A stretch of DNA of 64,000 nucleotides. Origin: Phoronis australis (taxonomy: Eukaryota > Phoronida > Phoronidae). Made by a program: the position numbers and the translations under genes. Location of the stretch: the NCBI GenBank assembly GCA_002633005.1, contig NMRA01000060.1:1078174-1142173 (forward strand). The letters are read 5' to 3'. Under the pieces are notes generated by a model. The model had not been told where the DNA came from and made no database searches. It worked only from the letters and a program-made list of their open reading frames with translations. Numbering within the stretch: the first letter of the stretch is position 1; every line of letters begins with the position of its first letter. Below are positions 1-12,298 of this stretch, in pieces.

Positions 1-1640
1 AATAAAACAAAATAATGAAGACTTTTCGAGCAAGCCATAGCACATTCAGTTACAAGGAAAAAATGGCGGCGTTCAGGACAAGTTCCTGAACTGATGAGCC
101 GGAAATGTGGGTACGGAAATAACCGATGACAACCGGTAATCATACGCTCAGAGAGAAGGGTCAAATACTGTTAAAAATCGCTTTTGGCAAGAAAGGCGAA
201 AAGAATATAAAGAAAGGGTGTCGAAAATAAGAATTTATGTAGTAAGTATTTTCGGATGCTAGAACCACATGGGCAGCTTGCAACAAGGACTTTAAAGGAG
301 GATCCCTGAAAATGTACAAATTTGGCTCGAAACGTCGTATCTCAGAAATGGCTGGCCGGATTCATAGGGAAGTTTCGAGTGTTTTGCTTGCTGCACAGGT
401 CTGCAAAACTTCTTTAAAAATTGTTTTAACGTGATCCACTTGCCCATGAGGTGCTAGCAAAACAGCGCTTTTAATACTACAATACATTATGCAAATTCAA
501 AGTGGCATAAAACGAAAAGAAAACATACAAAACCGTCACAGCGTTTTTGAGATTTCACTACGGTCGTCGTCTAATGAACAGTGATTTTTTATTGAAATGT
601 CGCACAAGCACAAGTAGGCACGAGGCATTTTATTTTTGTCCATATGTCTATTCCTAAAATTATTTTGGAGTACCCGTAATCAAACTCATATACTTGACTG
701 ACGCGCTTTTGCAAGCTATATTTGTGTTTGTCAGCTGTGTCCCGTCATAAAAATACGTGGCCTGCAAAATTAAAACACCCCGCTTTAGAAGCCGGAGTGT
801 CCCACCTTTTGGTTATCGACATGGAATGGTGACAGCTATGCAAAAAGTACAAACGTGCGCGAAATAACGGATTAACGGCCCTTCGCATTAAAGTCCCATC
901 TTAGTGATTGCCCTGCTCTAAAGGCTCCCCGCCCACCAGAAGGAGTATAGACCGAGACCCCATTGATACATATGAACCGAGTATATTATATTCGTCAGTT
1001 TTTGACTGATGGTTTTTAAACTGATACATGTACATTCCGAATAAAGCCCGGTCTTGTCTGCAGAAAAATCCAGTTGTATTAGAGTCGACGCTAATCATGG
1101 TCTACAGGACCCCACTAAAGTAACTCGCCCGTGCCTCTGTTTACAAAGGTGACCCACGCGTGACCTGTATTCGCTGCTGTTTATTTTTGGTCACTCACGC
1201 ATGCGTAATGATGAATAAGATGTGACCTACTTAAGTTATCTCTGCCAGACGAACTGGGCCATGGCACTTCGCAGTGTTTTTTTATGTTTTCATAAAGTCG
1301 GGTTACTTGTCGATTTTTAACATTATAGGAAGTTCATTACTGGATTAACAATAGATGATCAGATTGCATTTGTTTGCTTTCGTAAGGTAAATATTGATTT
1401 GACAACGCTGTGTTTCTCTGACCATGCTCATTTCCAATGAAATCAATTTCGGCGGTCTATCGTCTGCGCCGCGGCTGTCTAGCAGTGCTCTAATCGGTTT
1501 TAGGGCATAGATTTTGCTATTGTGCTATTAGGATTGACACCACAGTACTGTGAAAGGTTGCCGACAGGCAAATCAGGAGCACTGATTTTGCTTCAACTTG
1601 ATGAGTAAGTGTGGAAACCCTTGAAAGGCAATGACGATAT
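1..1640. other. non-coding flank with a dispersed repeat copy
   Basis: I see no exon with supporting splice sites or a recognisable protein here. Positions about 320-570 carry a copy of a dispersed repeat also present near 13060, 43110, 55680 and 63205. Its recognisable core resembles AACATCGTATCTCAGAAA, followed further on by a stretch resembling TTTTTGAGATTTCA. The remainder is AT-rich and unassigned. Confidence 0.5.
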
Positions 1641-1958
1641 TTTTACTAGCCTTGCCCTTGGCGCACCGTATAGCCCTACATAAATATTAGCTTTGCGGTG
1701 ATGTGTGGAAAAAACTGACCTGATAAAATCTGACACAAAATTAGTGTCATTAAAAACTATGCTCTTCCTTGAGTAAACTAAATTATTTTACTGTGGCGGA
1801 AAAATTGGAGTTGTTCCGTTATTCTGCTGCTCAGTTGTGGAGCGATCTTTTGCGTCGGCTTTCGGTGCCATGAAATATTGCGTCACCTACTGACCAATTT
1901 CGTTTTTCACTGATTCTTCAATCAATTGTTCTTCTTCCACGGGGTTGCCTAGACTGCC

Positions 1959-2004
1959 AGCTAGCTGTATGTATGAAGACTATAGTCAAAATATAGCTAG
2001 ATAC
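1959..2004. repeat. small mobile hairpin, copy 1
   Basis: A short near-palindrome with stem AGCTGTAT/ATAGCTAG-like ends around a GAAGACTAT core. The same hairpin recurs at 5452-5494, at a non-corresponding place relative to the large arms, so it appears to have inserted independently. Confidence 0.45.
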
Positions 2005-2116
2005 CACCAAGGAGTGTAGTAGAGTAGGAGAGTTCACTTGTGAGTTCGCTGTTACCGCTACTACTAGCGCTGCCAAGTGGTGACTAAGCAACTGTCAACC
2101 AGGAAGCATCAAAACA

Positions 2117-3009
2117 ATGGGGAAGGACGCATTTTGCAGTGCGATAAATTGCACTAATTCATCCACGACAACCCCAGACGTGTCATTTTTTAGGTTTCCT
2201 AAGGATCCGGAAAGGTAAGTATTATCTGTTACTCAATAATATGATACATTGTCTTTCATTTTGTGTGTTCTGTTCACGGTTGTTAGACAAGTAGATCGCA
2301 ATCCCGGTGCCGCTATTTGTTGTCTGCAGTGTAGGATTGGCCTACTGGGCAGCCGGCAGAAGGACTATGATTAACGTACGATGTGATCGTCAGCTTTTTG
2401 GATACTCGCAGTCCATGTATTCCAAATCAAAATGTCAATAATAATGATAATTTTATGAAAACATACCCATGGCCATGGGTGAATATGCTGAATCATCGTG
2501 GTGACACGGTCATGGCACAATCACAATCACAAGGCCTCAAGTTTTTCATTAGTCAAGTTAGAGAATCTGTGGGCCTCGGTGAAAAGTTGTGCGGCCCTTA
2601 AAATATCTGTGGATCAACATTTGAGTCCTAGTTTTTTAGTTGACACCAAGACACGTTTGTCTCTATCACAATCACAGTAGGACAAGACTTCTGTAGTGTA
2701 GTGTAGCTTAGTGTAGGCTACCAGTCTTCTGTGAACCTGGTGAGTATGAGGTTTGTTCCTGAGTCTCTCATTGATTTCTGTTCAGGTGCAAGGCACTGGG
2801 AGCCGACCTTATGAATAGATCGAGGTGCAACCTACTTGTCCAAGAACTGCCACTTATGCTCCCATCACTTCGAGGAGTCCATGTTCATGAATAAAGAACA
2901 AGCTGGTATTGAATGCAGTGCCCGAGCAGTATTTGATGTCCCGAATCCACCAAAAATGAAGATGTCAAAAAGTTCTCCAGAAATTATGTTACAGCTGGGA
3001 GTGGAATAA
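2117..3009 (+). pseudogene. THAP zinc-finger protein fragment, frameshifted
   Basis: THAP domains are C2CH zinc fingers that bind DNA in transcription factors and in P-element-like transposases. Exon 1 (2117-2214) starts MGKDAFCSAINCTN, giving the first Cys pair (C-x4-C), and continues to the FFRFPKDPER segment. It ends AAAG|GTAAGT in phase 2. After a 571-bp intron the acceptor TTCTGTTCAG opens exon 2 at 2786, which completes Arg and reads CKALGADLMNRSR. The expected continuation, LSKNCHLCSHHFEESMF (C-x2-H pair), lies in the +1 frame from about 2821 onward, so a small indel breaks the domain. A degraded match to the THAP AVPTIF-type box follows (RAVFDVPNPP), then TAA at 3007. It sits inside the left arm of the inverted-arm element, so it is more likely a transposon-borne gene than a host regulator. 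Confidence is high for the THAP domain and for the break. Confidence 0.82.
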
Positions 3010-4620
3010 GCTTTTTTGCATTTCTGATTATCGTCTCACAAAGCAAGTACTGGAACATCACGAGTAGAAAGGACAATTAGTCAAAACCTGGTTTTCGTAT
3101 TTTACTAAGGTTGATCAGATTGAAACATTTTATGAATGGTTAGCCTGTGATTTGAAGAGAGCCAAAGTGAAACTGATGGGTCTTTTAGAGTCTGAATGGT
3201 GGGCTGACATTTTGTTAAACCCAAGCTATCTATCATTTTGCTTCTCAATGACAAAGACCTCTGTGAGTAAATTAGTTTTCATCTTCAACACATTTCCTTG
3301 GCAAAAAGAGCTGTTGTTTACTAGTGAATTAATCGAGAGTGAGAAGGTTGGTTAGATTTTCTTGTTGTATTGATGTATGTGTTGCCTGTTTTGTATATTT
3401 TTGGAGATTGTGATTAATTTATGCTCCAGTTGTGGCTAGGTAACAAGTATGATCTTCTGGTTTAGCTTTAGCTTACCTGAAATATTTACTGTTATTGATA
3501 ATAGGAACAGTGGGTATAGAAAATAAAATTTTAGTTTTATCATCCAAGTCTTTTTAATTCAGTTTTGTATGAAGTTGTGTAGCTAGTGAATGTTTTGATT
3601 GCTGTTCAGTACCTCTTAACTTTTTTGTCATGACATTTTGACCTTGGACAAGTTATGAGTGGTGATATACTCAATGTGGGGGGGGCTCGATTTCCTGACG
3701 ATGGAGACCTTTTGCTTACAAATGAGTGGACTAAAAAAATAACGGGACCACCACTGTAAATTGCGCGTTTGCGCTTCTTTAGTGGACTTTTGTCCCATTT
3801 TTTTTGGATTTTTTGTCTCTCAAGGGCGGACCTTTTTGCCCACTTCGCCAAATGGAGGGGGCTCGTTCGAGCCCCCCGAGCCCCCTGGGTGCGCGCGTAG
3901 GAGAGTGCGATCGAGTTTACCCTATGCTGGCATGTCTAAGAAATGAAATTATATTCCGATTTTGTGGTAGTGATGAATTGATTTCTTCTTCTTACATGTG
4001 TAACACCCACTACACCAAACAATTGTTCGCATTGCTAGTATCCTGGTGCATTGAATAGGGAACACGTGCGAAATTGTTGGGTGGAGATGAAACCAGCAGT
4101 GAGCTGAGAGCAACATGTTTGTCAATGGTCAGGGGAGCAACCAAAATTTGTATCAATGGGAGGGGCTCAACACCCATGTGGCAAAACCCATTGATTTTTA
4201 CCTGTTTAGCACTCCTCCCATGTAACCCTCCTGGGAGGGGATCCCCATTTGGCGCCCACCTGGTTTTTGCCTGGTACCCCCTTAGCTGTCACCTGGGGAG
4301 AATTACCCTCTGAACCCCAGGAGCAATCATTCAAATTTTGTAGTCCACGGAGGTATGATTTGTTATAAGGAAATATAATTTGCCTTGTTAAGAACTCAAA
4401 CATGAAACAAAACCATGACGGATTTTGAAGGGAGCTTCACTGAAGAGAATAAAAACAAATACACTTTAATATTGATTAAAATACACATTTTCATTCTCAT
4501 TCGATTAAAAGTGAATGTTAGTTTATGTATTCTAACCATTTTAAATCACACAGTAATTTTATTGCACGTTGAACTTCATTAAAGTATGAATTCATCAGTG
4601 TTTACATTGTTCGGACTGCG
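3010..4620. other. interior of the THAP element, no intact gene
   Basis: A short open stretch at 3088-3355 (+) looks mildly protein-like, with LVKTWFSYFTKVDQIETFYE-type sequence and several Trp residues. It could be a remnant of the transposase body, but I cannot match it to a catalytic motif. Positions 3660-4310 are C/G-run-rich unassigned sequence. Confidence 0.35.
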
Positions 4621-5451
4621 CTCCTAAGTAAGCGTTAATTATTCACCGCTTGGAGCGCTAGTGTTTTGATCGGTAACCATTGCGGCGAATGGTAAAATGG
4701 CGGAGTGAACTCTCCTGTACTAGTACACTCCTTGGTACCACCATCTGTTTAGCGCCGACAGACCTCGAAATTGCACACAGCCAGGAGAGTTCTGCTCCTC
4801 ACCTCGCCATGAAACTTGTATCAACATGTAGAGCATAAGACCGGATGGGGCATGCAAAATCTGTCAATCAACCGACACTCACCTTGCCTGTTACAACCAT
4901 TTAAGTGAAAAACAGTCTAATAGACATCATTTTCTTGCATAATTCTTCGCCTTTTTTAACAATGAAAAGTATTGAAAACAGTACGCTCGTCACGCGCATG
5001 TGCCCTTTCCTAAAATTTTGCAACATCTCTCGGGAGATGATGACAGCTTCGCAGCAGCAAAATTGATTCTGAAATTCGGTGTCCTAGTGTTAAAATACTG
5101 AAAAATTTGTAACTAAATGAAACCAGATCCGATAATTTGTTGTGACATCTACGCAACGTTGTGAGAGAAGAACAATTGATTGAAGAATCTGCGAAAAAAG
5201 AAACTGGCCAATAGGTGAGGAAATATTTCATGGCACCAAAAGCTGACGCTAAACATTGCTACATAACTTTAGCAGCAGAATAACAGTAGAACACCATTTT
5301 TTCTAATAACGTTAAATAATTTATTTTACGTAAGGAAGACTTTATTTTTTAATGACACTAATTTTGTGTCACATTTTATCTGGCCAGTTTTTTACCCACA
5401 TCAACGTAAAGCTGCATATTTAGTATACAGCTTTGCGCCAAGGCTAAGTGG

Positions 5452-5494
5452 TACCTAGCTGTATTTCGACGATAGTCTTCATACAGCTAGGTGG
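5452..5494. repeat. small mobile hairpin, copy 2
   Basis: Reads CTAGCTGTATTTCGACGATA, then GTCTTCATACAGCTAG: a stem-loop with 9-bp CTAGCTGTA-type arms. It matches the hairpin at 1959-2004 in inverted orientation. Confidence 0.45.
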
Positions 5495-5887
5495 CTGGCA
5501 ATATTTTTACGTGCTCAGTCAGCCTCTGAAGTCACCAACTAGCCCTCAGGCGTCAACTGTCTCTGATGGCATTCGTGTCCAAGTAGTTCTTAGAGTTTCT
5601 TGTAAATATATTATTTTTTTTAAAGTAAATTGTCATGGACTTGTGAAATTCAATTGAACTGTTGGTGAGTGGATCCCTCTGTGTCCGATGACAGTGTTTT
5701 CCCGTTCAGTGACTTTACCTGACGTAGGGGGTTCTAAGCGTGTGATAACATCTAGCTTCTTTGTTATAACTACCAAGCATCTGTTATGACAACAGATAGG
5801 CCAATTTTCTACCAGGCTTATTACTGACCACGTGTGAACACCCTCAAACCCAGAGTGAATTGGTACATTCGGAAAGAATAGATTATC

Positions 5888-6690
5888 GTAACTTCGGTTG
5901 CAGTTGGGCGATTTTGGCGATTCAAAAACTAAACATGATCACCATTTGACGAGGATTTCAGAAAGGCTATTGGTTTATTTTCAAATATAACTTAACTTTT
6001 ATTACATTGCGGCGTTGCACCCAACTTGTTCGATTCTATAGCCCAACAACAGGTTGGGAAGATCACTACTGTAGCCAATATCTTACAAGACTGATTAATT
6101 TCATTCTGGCATTTATAGTTGGAGGGCAGGCTCTGTTTTGTTCGATTATTGCTCTAATCTCCGATCAGATCATATCTAGCCTGAATGGGTTGTGCTGCTA
6201 AAAATGAAAGTTAAGTTATAACATATTTGAACATAATCCAATAGCATACCGGAATTCCTTGTCGAATGCTGATCATGTTTAGTTTTTGAATCACCAAAAT
6301 CGCCCAACTATAGAAGTTAAGACAATCCATTCTGTCAGGTTTCAGTAACCCTTTGAAGCATGGGAGATAATTGGCCTGCTTGTTGTTATACAGGACAGTT
6401 ATGTAGTGCTGGGCAGTTAACAAAGGAGCCAGATGTTATTGTATGTTCAGAACCCCTCACCCATGGAAAAGTTGCTGAACAACAGAACACCTGAGATAGG
6501 ATCTTATTGAAGATTAGAGCAATTATCGTACAAAAGAGAGCTGGCCCTCCGACCATGAATGCCAGAATGGAGTTAATCAGTCGAGTAAGATATTGGCTAC
6601 AGGGGTAAACTTCCCAACTTGTTGGTGGGCTATTGAATCGAACAAGTTGGGAGCAACGGGAAAACGCTGTAATGCTGAGTTTTTTCATCA
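5888..6690. repeat. nested fold-back repeat
   Basis: Segment 5897-6004 (with TTGGGCGATTTTGGCGATTC and AAAAACTAAACATGATCA) is repeated inverted at 6206-6315. The inner block 6007-6200 (with CAACTTGTTCGATTCTATAG and CTCTGTTTTGTTCGATTATT) is repeated inverted at about 6460-6660. Both copies of the inner block translate to similar short peptides (CTQLVRF-SPTTGWE / CSQLVRFNSPPTSWE). That is expected of homologous DNA and is not taken as proof of coding. Confidence 0.65.
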
Positions 6691-6707
6691 TTCTATGTTA
6701 GACAGTG

Positions 6708-7525
6708 ATCACCGTCTCTAGCTGACTAGAGACGGTGTAGCTTCTATGGGAACTCTTTACGCCGAAAGCTTTTTTACACTGCCCACGCTAGGGGATATGA
6801 CGTCATACCACCTGCCGCACGCAGTGTTAAGAATGGCAAGCTTCCGATTTTTTAACTGAACTAGGGACTGCTTGAAGAANTTGACTTTGTTTTACTGTGT
6901 GACGAAGTCCATTTTTTTATTGTTTTCGTTTTTTTCCTACAAACGAAGATCAAAAATGCGCGTAATATTGGAATTGATTGTAAATGCCTTAACTGCGTCT
7001 GTATCAACACGGAAATCGTGAATTTCGTAACATTATTCAGAAATTCGTTTGCGTTGTTGAGTGTCATATTTATGCAATTTCAGTTAAAGTGATATTGTTA
7101 TTTTGGTGTGACAGAGCTGTTTTATCACAAAAAACTTAATTAGTTGATAAAAACTTCAAAAAAGTTTAAGGAAATAATGTGATTGAAATCCAAGATGGCG
7201 GCCTTCATCTGCCGCTGGTCACAGACCACCACTGCTAGGGGATATGACGTCATACCACCTGCCGCACGCAGTGTTAAGAATGGCAAGCTTCCGATTTTTT
7301 AACTGAACTAGGGACTGCTTGAAGAAAAGTTTGATAGCGGGAGTGTTTCATCGAGTTGGAAAGATACATCGACACCCTCCTAAGGTGTCCCTCTATGCGC
7401 AAGAGGTATTTATAACAACGTGACTGATGTTTTAGTCAGTGTGAGACATAACACACCACAAAGCTTTGGGCGTATGAAGCTCATATAGGAGCTACACCGT
7501 CTCTAGTCAGCTAGAGACAGTGGAC
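6708..7525. mobile_element. element with hairpin termini, interrupted by an assembly join
   Basis: Each end carries GTCTCTAG-(4 nt)-CTAGAGAC; the loops are CTGA on the left and TCAG on the right, reverse complements of each other. The two ends also share GACGGTGTAGCT in opposite orientation. A single N at 6880 splits the element, and the 93 bp before it (6787-6879) recur at 7234-7326. YY1-like CAAGATGGCGGCC lies at about 7190. Confidence 0.55.
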
Positions 7526-10500
7526 ACGGTCTAGGTCTGGGTCAGCTATTTTTGATTTGGTCTGAATTTTGAATGTGTCATTAGGCAACTCTTAACAGGA
7601 ATTGCATGCAAGTGGACAAGAAAGCATTCACTTTTTACCTCAGAGTATCCAGCGAAATCCTCGGAACATCAAAATCTTGATTCAGCGTCACAGATTGAAG
7701 TGAGTTAGTTGCTATTAATGGGCTTGCCCGAATGTGTATTGGATGAGATAATTGCGCTGTTCATGGTATGAGTTTCAAAGTCAAAAGAATGAACCAAGGC
7801 AAACAACCAACACGAGGGTTTCTAAAATTGAAAAGTAAATATTAGTTATTATTGAATTTTTAAAACGGATGTGTTATAAGAGAAATTAGCGAATAGATTC
7901 AGCAGCGCGGCTAAGCATTAAATTGTGAATTGATTAGGACAGGTTAGTCACAGTCTGGCTTATGCGCGCTTAGTCGTTGGGGTAACAAAGCCCCAAATGT
8001 TGGAGTTAGCTTGTATGGTGGCACTGCTGAACCAATTGTATCGAAGCTGAGAACCACCTGCTGGTATACTATATGTATAACTGGGCAGTACATCACTAGT
8101 GGATGCTGCAGCCATCCCAGGGGCTACATGTTGCCTAACTAGGCATTACGTATTTTTCTGACTCATTGTTACACTTTAAAAGTAAGCTCTTCTGATAACT
8201 GATTTCTTTATTTAAAACCATCTCTGCTTCATTTCTGTGGTATCTTCAGACTTCTTATTAACTGGTTAACCATAATTCATTTAAATTTGTATTTTACCCT
8301 TGTTAAGCTGTCTAAAAATGAACATTGAATTAGGCCATTTAGTCTCATAAATCAATCTGTTAAGGTCATGCAGAACCTTGTTGACAAGTGTGTGTATTCG
8401 GCTAGATATGAAAAAATTCAGATTTTACCTCAGTAATGATATATGAATCAATGCCTGTAGATTTTGGTTTTTAACTTTTTGCCAGTCAGCTAGAATTGGG
8501 TCACGTGATCATGTGTTTTTAGTAAAATTTAGCAAAACAACAGCTTAACAAGACTTAAATTTTTGTTTGATACCAATGTTCAAGGTGATATTTCAAAAAC
8601 GCTGTTATCATTTTGTAATTATTGTGGGCAAATTTTTATTTTTTCAAGAAACCTTGAAACTTCTAATTTTTAATAGCCCTTCATGGAAAAGCGGAACATT
8701 TTAAAAACAAATCCTAATCACAGTGTTTCTGAGAACAGCACATAAAGCATAGTATTTGAAAGTTTCATGTTAATCCAATCATTTGTTTCTGAGTATATGT
8801 TCCTACATAACCGTAAGATTTCTTAAGTTCCTTAGCGTGTTAGGATTCTATTTCCATCACGAATGTAAATATCAAAACCATCAGCGACTCAAGAAAACCT
8901 TCAGAGTTTATTGGCGTTGGCCATTACCTTAAAATTGCCAATTCAAAAATAGCTCATGTATACATTGCCTATGGCTTGAGTTGCCATATTATTCAGCAAC
9001 AAATCGAGATCAGATGAACATGGAAATGTTTTTTAAACCCCAGAGCAGTTTGGCTAAGAATTCAACATTGACAGCTTAACAGTGGCAAAATGCAGCATTT
9101 AAGAAAAGGAGAGATATGTATGGTATGTGGTTTGGCTAATACAGTGGCTTCATTCCAAGTTATAACACCTGCTCTAACTCTGTGCCTCATAAACTAACTC
9201 TTGGGAATTCTGTTCCCTGATTTTTTGCTTTTTAAAGTATGATAGGCCTTGTGTTCTTGTAACAGAATTGTAAATAAGTCATTCCATCATAGGATTCTAA
9301 AATTGATGGATTTATGAAATTCAAATCTAATTGTTCAAAAATGGCTCTATCACATTAGACTGACAGTAAAACCTCAAGTACAGAGACAACCTCTTTTATA
9401 GAAGATGTCCCTTCTGCAGCGTTAAATTTGTTTTCCTCAGAATTGACCTACCTTTCCAACACAGAAAAATCAGTCATGCTTCTTTTTTAATTGGGTTCTT
9501 TTATCTGATTGGCGCTGTTCCAAATTAACATATTGCTATGAGATGATTGGAGTTTGAATAGAGTTAATTGTCAACAACAGATTGTAATTTGTTTAAGAAC
9601 TTGTAATGATCTGGATACAATGGTATTCGCCAGCTGCAGTAAACAGGAAGAAAATATACATCATTATTTGCCCTGTTTATATTGTTCATCTGTCATGAAC
9701 AAGCGTACAATGAAATTTGATCATATTTACAACACTATGAGCTCTTGAAAGCTGAAAAATGACAATTACGGTATTTATTTTTGAAAAAATTATCCCATGG
9801 AGGGTGTTGACTGCTTATTTTGTCTAGTCAATACAGAAGCTAGCTTGTCATGGCAGATTTTCAAAGGAGTTACAAATAAGTAATGAATTTTTCATTGTTT
9901 GGCTTAGCCTTGTAAGGTTCACTAGCTTGGAACCTAAATTGAAGGTTTTCATTGTATTCTCGAGAGTCTTACGAGGTTGGTCGATGGATGAAATCTAATA
10001 AAGCATGGTTTCTGCTGTGTTTATTGCTAATAAAGTTATTGTGACTCATCACTCAGATGTCTTATCACCATTCCTGGGTGAATGAAGACAAACTTGTGAA
10101 GTTCGGTAAAATTGCATTTAAAGACGCAGCTCACCAACACAGCATTCCAAAGACTTCTCGTTTAGTGTCAACTTCAGATGCCAATGTTTTCCAAATCCTT
10201 AGTTATGTATATAAAAATGTCAATTTTGTCCACTGAGTTCTCATCGCCTTTTGTCTCTCAGTATGTCTTGCATGCCGATAACCTACCAGCTTCAAAGACT
10301 TATCCTAGACATTGTTTTTAGTGCCGTGAAGTCAACCTTTGTGCAAGGCGTAAAAACTGCACACTGATTATCCACTCCTCTTCAAAGATTTATTTGAACC
10401 TGTCCGGTTATATTGCTCTGCCTCTAAAAACGATACTTCTATTAGTGATGGGGATATGGCAGGTTGATGGAACTCGAGGTTCACATCTACAAATCTATTG

Positions 10501-10818
10501 ACTAAACATGACGTAATGTTAAATAGGACGAGTTTCAAATGGTTTCCAAAAATTGCAGTTTTCTATTTTTCAAGGGATGTTGGCATTGTCAGATTGTTTT
10601 ATACTTTAGTTAATTTTGCATAATGACAAGTGCACAATAATGGCACAGCAAACCCTCACCAATTTTTGGCACAATTTGGCGGACAAGTGAAATTTTATTT
10701 TCTCTAAGAAATATGTGTCGAGCTGTTAACGCTTCTCTGTATTTCAAGTTCTGTCAATTTAAGTGTGCACTTTTTATTAACATACATAAATGACAGGCTA
10801 TTTCTATGAATGAAATGG
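7526..10818. other. AT-rich non-coding sequence
   Basis: No supported exon, tandem array or inverted-repeat element was recognised. The only longer frame here, 9554-9748, has no protein-like features. Probably intergenic sequence or upstream intron of the SAM-domain gene. Confidence 0.4.
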
Positions 10819-11085
10819 NNNNNNNNNNNNNNNNNNNNNNNNNNNNNNNNNNNNNNNNNNNNNNNNNNNNNNNNNNNNNNNNNNNNNNNNNNNNNNNNNN
10901 NNNNNNNNNNNNNNNNNNNNNNNNNNNNNNNNNNNNNNNNNNNNNNNNNNNNNNNNNNNNNNNNNNNNNNNNNNNNNNNNNNNNNNNNNNNNNNNNNNNN
11001 NNNNNNNNNNNNNNNNNNNNNNNNNNNNNNNNNNNNNNNNNNNNNNNNNNNNNNNNNNNNNNNNNNNNNNNNNNNNNNNNNNNNN
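10819..11085. other. assembly gap (267 N)
   Basis: Run of unknown bases. The MITE that follows starts at the first known base, so its left boundary and target duplication are hidden. Confidence 0.99.
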
Positions 11086-11590
11086 AGGGCCTTTCATACT
11101 AACGTCGACGCGTCGATGGTTTGGGGAGTTGCGGTCAGTATGAACGCTTAACTCCGGTCCTGGATCGCAGTTAAGAGCTCCAGTTAACATCGCAGTTAAT
11201 AGGTGGATTTAAGACCGCAGCGTCGACGCTGCGGTGCAGTATGAACGCTTAACTCCGGTCCAATCGAAGTTATCGCCAGGTGCCACTGTTATCGTCAACA
11301 GTTACAGAGTAGTGCCGTCACTAATAACTACTTGTTTTTTGCTTTAATGATAACCAATCGATTTAAAAATGAGTTTACTGTCATTTAGCACATTTAAATG
11401 TTCCAAATTGTCACATTGAAAAAAATCTTAGCGTGCAGCGCCACCTTGCGATAACTTCGATGACGTCAGCGTCACCAACCCTTTACTTCGATGGTCATTA
11501 ACTACCGAAGCCAGTATGAACGGTCCAGTTAACTGCGCTGTTTACGTCGACGCTCCGCTCAGACCGGAGTTAAGTCAATATGAAAGGGCC
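11086..11590. mobile_element. MITE, AGGGCCTTTCATACT family, copy 1
   Basis: Terminal inverted repeats AGGGCCTTTCATACT (left) and ATATGAAAGGGCCT (right), about 505 bp, with subterminal CAGTATGAACG motifs in both orientations and GTCGACGCT words. No open frame. Related copies are at 32464-32826, 36349-36877 and 52627-53191. A TGACGTCA octamer lies inside at 11461. Confidence 0.85.
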
Positions 11591-12037
11591 TATAGGGTTT
11601 GTATTGTGCAATTTTCAGACAGCTTCGTACTTCTGATTTGAATTGTTAATTTCAGTGTCATAAAAATTTACCAAACTATTTGAAATACCTTGCAGACTAC
11701 ATAAGTTAAGCATTTGACTTAACACCTTCAAACTAGGGTAATCCATTTTAAACAAAACTGTGTCTTTCTTTGCTCAGTTTCTACTGAATCTAATTCCCAA
11801 GAGACGTGACAAAAAATTTCTCTTTTCTTATTTGTTTGTACATACATGAGTGTATTTTGATAGAGTCTGAGCTTATTGATTGTGTGACTTTATTTCAGTC
11901 TATTTGGTTCACGGCTCATTTCTCATTTGTGTGAGCGCCCTAGAGACGCAATGTTATTAGTCTACCATGGATCGCAGAGGGAGTAAAAAAAACGTAGGAT
12001 CATCTTCACAAGCGTGCACAAGTTGTCATAAGTAATC

Positions 12038-12298
12038 ATGGAGAGACGAAAACTGAGTCTGCCGTCGAATGTGCCCATGCTGAGGATGGGTGTGCGGGCT
12101 TTCCAGGATTACCTGCTTAAGCACGGTCTCGGCGATTACCTTCACCATTTCCCGCATGACATGAACTTGAGTCACTTCAAGTGCTTGACAGAGGTAGAGC
12201 TCATTCGTGATTTTGGTATCACCAGTGTCCAGGCGTTGAAGGCTTTGATGCACTCCGTACGACTTCTACAGGGTGGTTTTGATGACAGTGACGCTGAG
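12038..12298 (+). CDS. SAM-domain first coding exon of a large + strand gene
   Basis: Encodes 87 residues: a short basic N-terminus (MERRKLSLPSNVP), then an essentially complete sterile alpha motif domain at about residues 20-78. Fit to SAM is clear: AFQDYLLKHGLGDYLHHF (helices 1-2), HFKCLTEVELIRDFGI (the LTE-x-x-L...GI signature) and a long final helix, QALKALMHSVRLL. SAM domains are small five-helix protein-protein or RNA interaction modules that often polymerise. ATG 12038 is preceded by an in-frame TAA at 12029, fixing the start. The exon ends GAG|GTAAGT in phase 0, followed by DDSDAE-type acidic sequence. A plausible acceptor for a 5'UTR exon (TTTATTTCAG) is at 11889-11898. The next compatible exon is 48688. 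The family beyond SAM is not recognised; it is not obviously DLC1, CNKSR or SLP-76-like. Confidence 0.88.

Larger units (their letters stand above)
1676..5440. mobile_element. decayed DNA transposon with long inverted arms flanking a THAP gene
   Basis: Two diverged inverted arms enclose a THAP-domain pseudogene. Left 1676-1940 pairs with right 5160-5440; shared words include GGTGCCATGAAATATT and GATTCTTCAATCAATTGTTC, reverse-complemented on the right. Left 2004-2092 pairs with right 4625-4745; the shared word is CCAAGGAGTGTA. The right arm has about 400 extra bases (4745-5155). P-type transposases start with a THAP domain, so a THAP gene just inside the left arm suggests a P-like or other THAP-bearing transposon. 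No DDE catalytic core could be recognised in the internal 3.0-4.6 kb. The superfamily is inference; the inverted arms are seen directly. Confidence 0.6.

Noticed and set aside
3606-3946. Overlapping frames on both strands around a Pro/Arg-rich segment
   Set aside because: Low-complexity G/C runs without splice sites or domain signature.
6007-6691. Two similar predicted peptides on opposite strands
   Set aside because: Similarity comes from inverted DNA copies of a fold-back repeat; neither frame matches a known protein.
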